Positions 9,652 through 17,387 of a stretch of DNA of 64,000 bases are shown here, in pieces. Each line of letters opens with the position of its first letter. The stretch's first letter is position 1. The DNA is from an uncultured Aquimarina sp. (lineage in GTDB: Bacteria; Bacteroidota; Bacteroidia; Flavobacteriales; Flavobacteriaceae), in NCBI RefSeq assembly GCF_947496855.1, contig NZ_CANMED010000007.1, positions 1-64,000 on the forward strand, written 5' to 3'. The translations under genes were made by a program, and so were the position numbers. The notes beneath the pieces were generated by a model. That model did no database searches and was not told the origin of the DNA. It worked only from the letters and a program-made list of their open reading frames with translations.

Positions 9652-10137
9652 ATGAAAACTATCAGTACATTTCTAATGGTATGGATCGTTATGGCTACTC
9701 AGGCACAATCGATTGATACGAGTGTTATCTCCAATTCTGGGAGCACTAATAGCAATACATCTCATATAATAACTTTTACTATCGGCGAAACCTTTATTGA
9801 AACTATTACCAATTCGGAATCTATTGATCAAGGATTTTGGTCTGGAATTGCGTCTCTAAATGTACTCTCTACAGAAGAGTTCCTGTTTAACAATAGTACA
9901 GTTACGATATATCCCAATCCTGTATCGGATTTTTTTACAATTAGGATTCCTGATGTTAACAGCTACACTATTTCTCTATTCAATCTTAACGGTCAAGAAA
10001 TAATGACTAAAAAACTCAATACTTCACTGTTAGGAAATAGGATTGACATCAGCACATTACCCTATGGAACCTATATCCTAAGGCTTTCGATTCCAGAAAA
10101 CAACGAAAACAAAATATTTAAAATCATTAAAAAATAA
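9652..10137 (+). CDS. Short T9SS type A sorting-domain protein
   Basis: A 161-residue secreted protein. A Sec signal (to TQAQ, about residue 18) precedes a compact domain with ITFTIGE and IDQGFWSG, a motif pair that recurs before type A tails in many Bacteroidota. Residues about 82-161 form the type A C-terminal domain: it starts YPNPVSDFF, continues with YTISLFNLNGQEI and ends with LPYGTYILRL and KIIKK. That tail should direct the protein through the type IX secretion pore and lead to surface attachment or release. The mature domain is only about 60 residues, so the partner is presumably a neighbour; the next gene, 24 bp on, is a candidate. Confidence 0.9.
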   Translation: MKTISTFLMVWIVMATQAQSIDTSVISNSGSTNSNTSHIITFTIGETFIETITNSESIDQGFWSGIASLNVLSTEEFLFNNSTVTIYPNPVSDFFTIRIPDVNSYTISLFNLNGQEIMTKKLNTSLLGNRIDISTLPYGTYILRLSIPENNENKIFKIIKK

Positions 10138-10161
10138 CCTCGCTTAATAAATTTTGAAATC

Positions 10162-11193
10162 ATGAAAAAAATAATAACAAATTTTTTAGTATTCAGTGCA
10201 CTATTACTTTGCACATTATTATCTGCACAAACTGTTCAAAAAAACTTTATTAATTACCAAGGAGTAGCCAGAAGTGCTAGTGGTGATATTCTTGCTGACG
10301 AATCAATTAATATACAAATTGCCCTAAAATTTGGAGCAGCAGATATCGCTGCAAGTTATGTAGAAAACCATACAGTTATTACCAATGCTAATGGTGTATT
10401 TGGATTATTAATAGGAAATGGAGTTCCTGTTACTGGTGACTTCAACACACTTCAATGGGGTGGTATTGCTTCTTATGTAACCGTATCACTTAATGGAGCA
10501 GAAATTGGAACTAATGAATTAATGGCAGTACCGTACGCTATTACATCTGGAGATAACAGATGGTCTGCTAATGGTGATGATATCGAAACCATAAATAGTG
10601 GTAATGTAGGAATCGATAGAACTCCTACTGCTAAGTTAGATGTTAATGGAGATTTAAAATTAGAAAACGGAACCTCTGTTAACGAAATCTCTATGGACGG
10701 AACCCTTGGCAGCAATAGTGATAATGCCGTTCCTACAGAAAGAGCTATAAAAACCTATGTAGATAACGCTACAGCAGTATCTACACCAGTTGTTTTTAAA
10801 GTTAGAGGTAACGGTTTTGCGGTAAAAGATCTAGACGGTGGTACAACTATAGAAACAGATATTTGGGATATCCGAACCTATGATACCAGAAATGCTTTTA
10901 ATACAACTACTAAGAGATATGTAATACCAGAAAGTGGGTATTATTATTTACAGGCAGTAGTTAGACAATCTAATACGGTGACTAATGCCTTTTTTAGAAT
11001 TCATTTTAATGTTGATACGGGTATTAATTATAATCAAATCGTGGATGGTGATGATGTAAAAATTAATGTCAGTGGTATCTATTTCCTTAATGCAGGTCAA
11101 GAAGTATTTGTGAATATAAGGAACTTTAGTTCTGGAACAGATGTACGAATAGACGGAACAGGTAGTTGGTTCGAAGGATATAAAATAAATTAA
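10162..11193 (+). CDS. Secreted tail-fibre-like protein with C1q-like C-terminal domain
   Basis: A 343-residue protein with a Sec signal ending LLSAQ. Residues about 25-130 (NYQGVARSASGDILADESI and NGVFGLLIGNG) match an N-terminal domain common before fibre modules. A GNVGIDRTPTAKLDVNG repeat and an AIKTYVDN coil lead to a final domain of about 135 residues (VVFKVRGNGFAV, YYYLQAVVRQSN, WFEGYKI) that looks like a C1q/TNF-type jelly roll, usually trimeric. No T9SS tail is present, unlike the preceding protein. Three genes in one direction suggest a surface structure made of a Kelch lipoprotein, a T9SS cargo and a fibre. The C1q assignment is by pattern only. Confidence 0.7.
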   Translation: MKKIITNFLVFSALLLCTLLSAQTVQKNFINYQGVARSASGDILADESINIQIALKFGAADIAASYVENHTVITNANGVFGLLIGNGVPVTGDFNTLQWGGIASYVTVSLNGAEIGTNELMAVPYAITSGDNRWSANGDDIETINSGNVGIDRTPTAKLDVNGDLKLENGTSVNEISMDGTLGSNSDNAVPTERAIKTYVDNATAVSTPVVFKVRGNGFAVKDLDGGTTIETDIWDIRTYDTRNAFNTTTKRYVIPESGYYYLQAVVRQSNTVTNAFFRIHFNVDTGINYNQIVDGDDVKINVSGIYFLNAGQEVFVNIRNFSSGTDVRIDGTGSWFEGYKIN

Positions 11194-11230
11194 CCCCCAA
11201 CCTATTTGATTTGTTTAGTTTTTAGTCAAA

Positions 11231-11258
11231 AAAGCCGAAGTATTTATGCTTCGGCTTT
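11231..11258. terminator. Bidirectional terminator overlapping lipB stop
   Basis: AAAGCCGAAG (11231-11240), 8-nt loop, CTTCGGCTTT (11249-11258), then T-rich on both sides. The lipB stop codon (11244-11246) falls in the loop, so the hairpin includes the last codons of lipB and serves the convergent fibre gene as well. Confidence 0.85.
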
Positions 11259-11960
11259 TTGTTGTATCATTTCTGCTTCAAATAGTTTTGTAAAATGTTT
11301 CAGTAATTTTTCTTTTACTTCTGAGACATCTACTTTTTCTACTCCTAATTCTACATTTAATGAAGTGACCGCTTTGTCATTGATTCCACAAGGGATAATA
11401 TTATCAAAATACCCTAGATCTGCGTTTACATTAAATGCAAAACCATGCATGGTAACCCATCTACTTGCTCTTACTCCCATAGCACAAATTTTACGTGCAA
11501 ATGGAGTGCCTACATCTAGCCAAACTCCAGTTTCGCCATCGCTTCTCACTCCTTTAATTCCATATTCTGCTAAGGTAAGCACTACCATTTCTTCCAGAAA
11601 ACGAAGATATTTATGAATATCCGTAAAAAAATTATCCAAATCTAAAATGGGATATCCTACTATTTGTCCAGGACCGTGATAGGTAATATCACCTCCACGA
11701 TTAATTTTATAAAAAGTAGCTCCTTTTTGTTTCAGTTGCTCTTCATTCAACAATAGATTACTAATATCACCACTTTTTCCTAACGTATATACATGAGGAT
11801 GTTCTACAAAAATGAAATAGTTCTGTGTCTCTAAGCCTGCATCTTCTCTTCGGTTCTTGATTTTTGTGTCTAAAATTCCTTTAAATAGCATCTCTTGATA
11901 CTCCCAGGTTTCTTTAAAATCCTTTAGTCCCAGTTCTTGTATTTCTATCTTCTTATTCAT
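11244..11960 (-). CDS. lipB: Octanoyl-[acyl-carrier-protein]-protein N-octanoyltransferase
   Basis: A 238-residue LipB, which moves octanoyl from acyl-carrier protein to lipoyl domains as the first step of lipoate synthesis. The signature GGDITYHGPGQIVGYPILDL and the catalytic region with ARKICAMGVRASRWVTMHG (Cys and Lys of the active site) followed by FNVNADLGYFDNIIPCGI are present, as is the family's usual length. A long N-terminal part (IEQELGLKDFKETWEYQE-type) leads into the fold. The gene is single; TATCTTTG (11966-11973) lies immediately before its start. Its end is within a terminator hairpin. Confidence 0.97.
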   Translation of the reverse strand: MNKKIEIQELGLKDFKETWEYQEMLFKGILDTKIKNRREDAGLETQNYFIFVEHPHVYTLGKSGDISNLLLNEEQLKQKGATFYKINRGGDITYHGPGQIVGYPILDLDNFFTDIHKYLRFLEEMVVLTLAEYGIKGVRSDGETGVWLDVGTPFARKICAMGVRASRWVTMHGFAFNVNADLGYFDNIIPCGINDKAVTSLNVELGVEKVDVSEVKEKLLKHFTKLFEAEMIQQKAEA

Positions 11961-11965
11961 CGCTA

Positions 11966-11973
11966 CAAAGATA
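11966..11973 (-). promoter_or_regulatory. -7 element of lipB
   Basis: TATCTTTG on the minus strand, ending 5 nt before the ATG at 11960. The spacing implies a leaderless or very short leader transcript. No upstream TTTG at 19-21 nt is visible. Confidence 0.45.
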
Positions 11974-12076
11974 CAAGATTAAAAATTGCCTCTACTTCTG
12001 ACTATTGAAGTCCTAATACTTTTTTCAAAATAACCTGAGTTCGATTATTAACGTATTAGATTTAAAAACTGTCAAT

Positions 12077-12190
12077 TCGAGTGTCCGCCTCGGGCGGATG
12101 TATCGAGAATAGGTTTTAAAATCCAAAGCGCTTGTTTTCGATACAAAATTCTTATCAGAATTTCACTCAAACTGACGCACTTTGGATTAG
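12077..12190. repeat. Dispersed intergenic repeat
   Basis: In the 331-bp spacer between lipB and the next gene there is a GC-rich inverted repeat TCCGCC/GGCGGA (around 12089-12104) flanked by TTCGA and TATCGAG, then a stretch reading TTTTCGATACAAAATTCTTA and CACTCAAACTGACGCA. Such strings are common as scattered intergenic repeats in flavobacterial genomes. No gene is visible in the spacer. Confidence 0.45.
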
Positions 12191-12255
12191 TCGAACTTAG
12201 ATTAATATACCTTATTCTGTAAAATATTATCAATTAACATATTGATTTTTAATTC

Positions 12256-12263
12256 TATATTTG
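12256..12263 (+). promoter_or_regulatory. -7 element for the 280-residue secreted protein
   Basis: TATATTTG, 28 nt before the ATG at 12292. I see no convincing upstream TTTG, so only the downstream half is supported. Confidence 0.4.
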
Positions 12264-12291
12264 TGACTTCAAAAATTTAAAAGTCTTCAGA

Positions 12292-13134
12292 ATGAAAAGA
12301 ATACCGTTAATTTTAGTTTGTTTATTCATTACAACACTTGCTTCTGCGCAAAAATTAAAAATCAAAAAAGGAGAAATTTTTATTGACAAAATAAAAGTAG
12401 CCCACATAGAAAAAGTAAAAGGAGATGGTTCTAAATATTATCAGATAAGTGATCTTGAAAAAAAACCTCTTTTTAAAGCACAAGAGATGCTACAATCATC
12501 TTTACTTTTTGGTTCTGATAAAACATTTCCATTTCGTGCTTATTATGGGGATCAGATAGCGGATACTATTGTTATCAATAAAAAAAATTATTGGTTGTCC
12601 GAAAAGCGCGCTATACAATATGCTTTAGAAATTGGAATATTCTCTGCGAATGGTTTTAACCCATCAAAAATTAAAGAAATAGCTTCTCAAACACCTAAAA
12701 GACCTACTTGGATCTTGGAAAGATTAGACGAAGAAAAAGAACTATTAACGGGGAAAGGGCATAAAGTACAAAGAGACTTTAACGATACTGATGTTTTTGT
12801 AAAGTCATATGCTGCTAAAAATGCAATCAGTCAACTTAATAAAAGTATGGTTAATCAAATGAAATTTGATATTTATCAAGGTAGTAAGGATGGGGATCAC
12901 ATTTTAATTGGTAGTGCTATTTACGAAAACGGAACAGTAAAAGGAGAATACTTATTTGTTTTTAATACTAAAAAAGTGCCTGTAGGCTCTTATAACAAAG
13001 CTACTTTTAAGATTTATGACCTTAACGAAGAACAAGGATTGTTAGCTCACGATCTTGGTTCATTAAGCGCAGACAAACGAAAAAATACCGTTCGCGATAT
13101 GGTCATAAAATTAATTAGAAAAGGAGTATTATAA
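12292..13134 (+). CDS. Secreted protein of unknown function
   Basis: A 280-residue protein I do not recognise. A Sec signal peptide (residues 1-19, ending ASAQ) is clear. The mature part is basic and has no transmembrane segment. It opens with short strands (LKIKKGEIFIDKIKVAHIEKV), continues with a DKTFPFRAYYGDQIADTIV stretch, and closes with a YLFVFNTKKVPVGSYNKATFKIYDL region and an end rich in Lys/Arg. It has no lipobox. It is a single gene followed by a strong terminator; the flanking genes are unrelated. Its location is likely periplasmic. Confidence 0.7.
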   Translation: MKRIPLILVCLFITTLASAQKLKIKKGEIFIDKIKVAHIEKVKGDGSKYYQISDLEKKPLFKAQEMLQSSLLFGSDKTFPFRAYYGDQIADTIVINKKNYWLSEKRAIQYALEIGIFSANGFNPSKIKEIASQTPKRPTWILERLDEEKELLTGKGHKVQRDFNDTDVFVKSYAAKNAISQLNKSMVNQMKFDIYQGSKDGDHILIGSAIYENGTVKGEYLFVFNTKKVPVGSYNKATFKIYDLNEEQGLLAHDLGSLSADKRKNTVRDMVIKLIRKGVL

Positions 13135-13160
13135 CATTAATAAAAATGAACCTTAAAAGA

Positions 13161-13188
13161 AAAGCGGTTTACTTTAATAAACCGCTTT
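13161..13188. terminator. Bidirectional terminator
   Basis: AAAGCGGTTT (13161-13170), 8-nt loop, AAACCGCTTT (13179-13188), then T-rich. It sits between two convergent genes. Confidence 0.8.
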
Positions 13189-13192
13189 CTTT

Positions 13193-13945
13193 TTATTTCT
13201 CTAACTCTACCTCTACATCCAATACAGTAGGGTCTTCCATATACTCTAAAAAACCGACTTCTAATGTAAAGCTTTTTCCGTCTTGACTAAACATCGCTTT
13301 TTCAGATGATATTTTTTTTATCTTTTTCGGAAAATGATAATTGATTTTATATTTAGAACTAGCCAAAAACATCTTCATTTGCTCCAAACTATCTAAGCTC
13401 ATTTTTAGTTTCTCTTCATCTAAAATTTCTGTAACTCTTTTAAACTTATTCTCCGTATAAGAATAGATAACTTTTGTAGGATCTTCTCCATTAGAACTTG
13501 TTAATGGACTTCCTGCAGGACTCGCTTTTTTCTGATTACCGATAGTAGAGGCAGTTTTAAAACTATTAAACACATCTCCTAACTCTTCTACTTTTTTGAA
13601 TTCTGAATATAAATCGAATTTCATTTCTTTGGACTGAGTATTCATCAGCATATGCATCTTGAAGCTCTCCAATTTTTTTAGTTTTTGCTGCTCTTCTGCG
13701 GACAACTTAGAGATACTATCTTTTTTCTCCTCCAGGAAGTCTTTAAAAACTAATGTAGAATCAATTATTTCCTCCTTCCCTTCCGTTATTTTATCTCCTC
13801 CGATTTGCATGATTTCGGAACCATCAAAATTAAAAGATATTTTTCCACTTCCGTCTTCGTTGATATGTAAATCTTCAGAAAATTGGCATCCTACTAATAG
13901 AATTGTTACTAAAAATGTTTGTACTAACAAGGAAACTTTTTTCAT
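13193..13945 (-). CDS. Lipoprotein of unknown function
   Basis: A lipoprotein of about 250 residues. I place the start at the ATG at 13945 because it gives a normal signal (MKKVSLL...LLVGC, with acylated Cys20); a longer reading would start at a TTG at 13969. After the signal, LHINEDGSGKISFNFDGSEIMQIGG is followed by a helical, charged middle part (EEKKDSISKLSAEEQQKLKKL) and a C-terminal beta-rich part ending VELEK. This resembles the DUF-type flavobacterial lipoproteins beginning with an acidic 'L-I-N-E-D-G-S' motif; I recognise no function. It lies 40 bp downstream of the small YqaE gene in the same direction and may be co-transcribed with it. Confidence 0.75.
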   Translation of the reverse strand: MKKVSLLVQTFLVTILLVGCQFSEDLHINEDGSGKISFNFDGSEIMQIGGDKITEGKEEIIDSTLVFKDFLEEKKDSISKLSAEEQQKLKKLESFKMHMLMNTQSKEMKFDLYSEFKKVEELGDVFNSFKTASTIGNQKKASPAGSPLTSSNGEDPTKVIYSYTENKFKRVTEILDEEKLKMSLDSLEQMKMFLASSKYKINYHFPKKIKKISSEKAMFSQDGKSFTLEVGFLEYMEDPTVLDVEVELEK

Positions 13946-13985
13946 ACATTTGGTTTTTTTCAATTTCAAAAAATTGATTTAAAAA

Positions 13986-14144
13986 TTATTTATTGGGATT
14001 GTTAATGATTACTAATGCTGCTATTACGCCTGGCACCCATCCACACAAGGTTAATAAAAGTACGATTATAATTGATCCGCATCCTTTGTCTAAAACTGCT
14101 AGCGGCGGAAAAAAAATCGACAACAAAACTCTCCAAATACTCAT
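13986..14144 (-). CDS. YqaE/Pmp3 family small membrane protein
   Basis: A 52-residue protein on the minus strand: start ATG at 14144, stop TAA at 13986-13988. It begins MSIWRVLLSIFFPPLAVLDKG and continues CGSIIIVLLLTLCGWVPGVI with a final AALVIINNPNK. Two hydrophobic segments separated by the DKG turn and the FPPLAV motif mark the UPF0057 (YqaE/Pmp3) family, small stress-linked inner-membrane proteins whose yeast relative affects membrane potential. The plus-strand reading frame across the same bases is not credible. It precedes the lipoprotein gene by 40 bp in the same direction. Confidence 0.85.
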   Translation of the reverse strand: MSIWRVLLSIFFPPLAVLDKGCGSIIIVLLLTLCGWVPGVIAALVIINNPNK

Positions 14145-14263
14145 AAACAAAAATAAATTAAATAATATAATTATAGGTAGTGTTATATCTCATTATGTTA
14201 CACCCTATCTTAAAATTATTTTTATCTTGGGATAGTTTCTAAAAAAAAGTTAGACATTATTAT

Positions 14264-15328
14264 ATGAAATGGATAAAAACTATTCTATGTATCTCTTTCT
14301 TGATTTGTTCTCCTGCACTGTGGAGTCAGTATAAATTTTCTGGTTATGTAGAAAACGATACTAAAGACAATACTATTTATTTATCACTCATAGAAGATTA
14401 TAGGAAAATGTCTGGCATCTATCCCGAACAAATCATCCAAAAAGTATATCCGGATTCTACAGGGTATTTTGTATTTATAGAGAATAATCTTCCTTCTCAG
14501 AATCGAATATATCGGATCCATACTGAAAACTGTTTCGAAGAAGACAAAGAGGCTATTCACTTTAACGGGATTTGCCTAAACAGTAAAGAAATTCTTTTTA
14601 TTGCGAAAAATGAAGATACAATCTCACTACCTTTTACTATCGAAGAAGAAGTATTTTGCGAAGTAGTTTCTACAAACGAGCGAAGTAACTCCTTTCTTAA
14701 GGTGGATTCTATTATAGAGAACATGAGGTATGCTTTTAGTTCTTATAGAAGTGAAGCGAACAGAAAAGTAAATTCTAAAAAATGGTTCAACACCTTGCAA
14801 GAATATGGCAAAAACCAAAACGAACCCTTAACAGAATTATATATTTATTCATTTCTATCTAACAAATCCAATAATCTATATACGTATTACTTACAGGATT
14901 TAAAACAGAATACCTATTATGATGCCTTACTAGACCGATTAAAGAACAGGTATCCTAACAGTCCATATGTTCAACAATACAATACGGAACTAGCTGCAGA
15001 TAAATTTTCTGTAGAAATCACCTCCAAAGAAACCTCGTCATACTGGTTATGGATCATAATTTCGTTATTAATTCTATCTGGATTGTTGAATGTCTTTCAA
15101 TTTCAGAAATTAAGAAAACATAAGAATTCGTATCTACTAACCGAAAAAAAACTCACTCAACAAGAGAGAAAAATATTGGATTTAATTCTACAGGATAAGA
15201 CCAATAAAGAAATTGCTTCCTTACTCTTTTTGAGTGTAAGCACTATAAAAACACATATTAACAACTTATATAAAAAAATAGATGCAGAAAGCCGTGACGA
15301 GTTGAAAACACTATATAAGAATAAATGA
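14264..15328 (+). CDS. Membrane-anchored LuxR-type transcriptional regulator
   Basis: A 354-residue regulator with an unusual layout. A signal peptide (residues 1-21, ending LWSQ) is followed by an extracytoplasmic part of about 235 residues of unknown fold. A transmembrane segment (about 259-280, YWLWIIISLLILSGLLNVFQF) leads to a short basic/coiled stretch and a C-terminal LuxR/GerE helix-turn-helix (about 297-350; TNKEIASLLFLSVSTIKTHINNLYKKI). The HTH is thus cytoplasmic and the sensor part periplasmic. This one-component arrangement is known in Bacteroidota (often with TPR or propeller sensors), but I do not recognise this sensor domain. No partner gene is obvious. Confidence 0.85.
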   Translation: MKWIKTILCISFLICSPALWSQYKFSGYVENDTKDNTIYLSLIEDYRKMSGIYPEQIIQKVYPDSTGYFVFIENNLPSQNRIYRIHTENCFEEDKEAIHFNGICLNSKEILFIAKNEDTISLPFTIEEEVFCEVVSTNERSNSFLKVDSIIENMRYAFSSYRSEANRKVNSKKWFNTLQEYGKNQNEPLTELYIYSFLSNKSNNLYTYYLQDLKQNTYYDALLDRLKNRYPNSPYVQQYNTELAADKFSVEITSKETSSYWLWIIISLLILSGLLNVFQFQKLRKHKNSYLLTEKKLTQQERKILDLILQDKTNKEIASLLFLSVSTIKTHINNLYKKIDAESRDELKTLYKNK

Positions 15329-15480
15329 TTTCTATTATTTTTTTCTAATCAAATATAAATTTCCATCGGGGGTCTAGTCCCTTTTTCCACCTCACTTTCA
15401 TTGTTTTTTTATTCACATGTCTCGAGTTTTGGTTCATAATCAAAATTCAAAATCATTAATAACTAAAACATTTTAAAGAC

Positions 15481-15972
15481 ATGAAAAAAGCAAACACATT
15501 TTTAATAGTATCTATGATAGCCTTAGGTTTTATGATTTCTTGTACTCATCAACCTAAAGAGAATAGTGCTGCAACAACAATCGCAATGAAAGCTAATCAG
15601 AATTCGGCGACCGAAATCGCAGTTCCTATAATGACTTTTACAGAAACTGAATTTGATTTTGGCACCGTTACCGAAGGAGATATTCTAAAACACACATTCT
15701 CTTTTACCAATACAGGTAATGCGCCTCTGGTAATTGTGAATGCCAAAGGAAGTTGTGGTTGTACAGTTTCTGATTGGCCTAAAGAACCTATCGCTCCTGG
15801 TGAAACTAAAGAAATGCAAGTTGCTTTTAACACCAATGGTAAGCCCAATGTACAAAACAAGCAAGTAACCATCACCACCAATACAGCTCCTGGAAAACAT
15901 ATTCTAAAAATTAAAGCTATGGTGACTCCTAAGGTTAAAAATGCCGCAAGTGGAGTTCCAATAAGCAAATAA
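15481..15972 (+). CDS. DUF1573 lipoprotein
   Basis: A 163-residue lipoprotein with lipobox MISC (Cys21). Residues about 50-155 are the DUF1573 beta-sandwich: FDFGTVTEGDILKHTFSFTN, then VNAKGSCGCTV (the conserved Cys-Gly-Cys motif), IAPGETKEMQVAFNTN and VTITTNTAPGKHILKIKA. DUF1573 proteins are abundant, mostly periplasmic or surface-located in Bacteroidota, with no firm function. The CGCT pair could bind a metal or form a disulfide. The gene lies alone, 130 bp before the next gene. Confidence 0.85.
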   Translation: MKKANTFLIVSMIALGFMISCTHQPKENSAATTIAMKANQNSATEIAVPIMTFTETEFDFGTVTEGDILKHTFSFTNTGNAPLVIVNAKGSCGCTVSDWPKEPIAPGETKEMQVAFNTNGKPNVQNKQVTITTNTAPGKHILKIKAMVTPKVKNAASGVPISK

Positions 15973-16101
15973 AATTCTAAAAAAAACTTTGCTACTTACC
16001 CAACCTGAGTGTTATAAATATGATACAGTTTCAACATTTACAGCACTTAGGTTAAAACAGGTTTTCTTTCTAAAAATTCTTAATCCTATTATTCTACAAC
16101 A

Positions 16102-16986
16102 ATGAAAAAAACACTACTAACATTCATTTTTCTAATTATTACTGTTCCTACATTTTCACAGACATTCAATCAAGAAATCTTTAATACCAAAGGAACCGCA
16201 AGTCTTACCGGAAAAATCAATTTCGAAAAACTAAACACAGTTCCTTATAACGAATGGTTTTCTAAAAATTATGAATCCTACGTGCCCAAAGAAAATATTA
16301 TCAGTGATATCAAAACCAACATGCAAGCGTATACAATCAAGATTTTTATGGGTACTTGGTGTGGAGATAGTAAAAGAGAGGTGCCAAAATTTTATAAAAT
16401 ATTAAGTGAAACTAATTTCCCACTAAATAGACTGACTACTATCGCAGTAGAAGGTGATCGAGAGCATTATAAGCAAAGTGTAGGAGGCGAACAAGAAGGT
16501 TTAAACATTCATAGAGTACCTACTTTTATTTTTTATAAAAATGGCAAAGAGGTAAATCGTATTGTGGAATCTCCAAAAACAACCATCGAAGAAGATATTA
16601 AAGATATTCTATCCAGAAATTACACCCCAAACTATGCTTCTGTAACTAAAATGAATACGATCATTGAAACACTAGGAACTGATTACATATCCCAAAATTC
16701 TGAAAACCTGGTCAATGAATTCACTACTATTTCTAAAAGTTTATATGAATTAAACACGTATGCTAATGTTTTGTTTTTTGCTGGCAAAGAAAAAGAAGCT
16801 ATAGAAATATTGAAATTTAATATAGTACTATTCCCTAAAGAAGCTGACGCTTATGTGAGTTTAGCTAATAAATTGGTAACTACAGAAAACATATCTGATG
16901 CTATAAGTAGTTATGAGCATTCTTTAAAATTTCAAAAAAATGAGAAAATAAATATTAAAATACAACAGCTAAAAAAATCTCTTTAG
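16102..16986 (+). CDS. Periplasmic thioredoxin-fold protein with C-terminal TPR
   Basis: A 294-residue exported protein (signal ending FSQ at about residue 19). A thioredoxin-like domain covers residues about 70-175: TIKIFMGTWCGDSKREVPKF, then VEGDREHY and the cis-proline strand HRVPTFIFYKNGKEV. The active-site motif is W86-C87-G-D-S90, that is CxxS, with a single cysteine, so ordinary dithiol reduction is not expected; a monothiol or isomerase-type role is possible. Residues about 190-294 are helical TPR-like (EKEAIEILKFNIVLFPKEADAYVSLANKL). The closest known layout is a TlpA-like thioredoxin family protein. Confidence 0.8.
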   Translation: MKKTLLTFIFLIITVPTFSQTFNQEIFNTKGTASLTGKINFEKLNTVPYNEWFSKNYESYVPKENIISDIKTNMQAYTIKIFMGTWCGDSKREVPKFYKILSETNFPLNRLTTIAVEGDREHYKQSVGGEQEGLNIHRVPTFIFYKNGKEVNRIVESPKTTIEEDIKDILSRNYTPNYASVTKMNTIIETLGTDYISQNSENLVNEFTTISKSLYELNTYANVLFFAGKEKEAIEILKFNIVLFPKEADAYVSLANKLVTTENISDAISSYEHSLKFQKNEKINIKIQQLKKSL

Positions 16987-17387
16987 TAAATATTAATTTC
17001 TAATAAGAGAGTATGAAAACTTAATGTCAATCTGAGATATCCAATAAAATTTTATTTCGTATTCAAATTGACGTATTACATCCGTCCCCAACCCTTCCTT
17101 AAAAGGAAGGGAGTAAAATCCCCTCACCTCGGCGAGAAGATTTAGAGAGATGTTTTACAATATATTATGAGACATATAGCTCCGAGCCTGTCGAAGACAT
17201 ATAGAATCAACATAATAAAAACTTCGACTCCACTGAATATAACATTTTCAAATTTCCACGTAACATAGAAACAAAATACCTTTAACAAAAATGAGACCTG
17301 TCAGGTTTTAAAAACCTGACAGGTCTCATTATATTTTTTTGTTGAGTAAAGTCCAATCATAAAGACTTGGAAGTTTGTGATCGTTTT
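16987..17387. other. Gene-free repeat-rich spacer
   Basis: This 400-bp spacer has no gene. It contains the imperfect palindrome CTTCCTTAAAAGGAAG (about 17100-17116), a GAGCCTGTCGAAGACATATAGA segment and a perfect 41-bp palindrome near its right end, listed separately. All look like scattered intergenic repeats. Confidence 0.5.
17290..17330. repeat. Perfect 41-bp palindromic repeat
   Basis: Two 20-bp arms, 17290-17309 and 17311-17330, are exact reverse complements about one central A. The core GACCTGTCAGGTTTT is a palindrome type scattered through flavobacterial genomes. It is followed by a T run, so it could act as a terminator for both flanking genes, which converge here. Confidence 0.75.

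Noticed and set aside
13993-14235. Plus-strand frame of 80 codons
   Set aside because: Antisense to the clear YqaE/Pmp3 gene; it has no domain and an odd composition.
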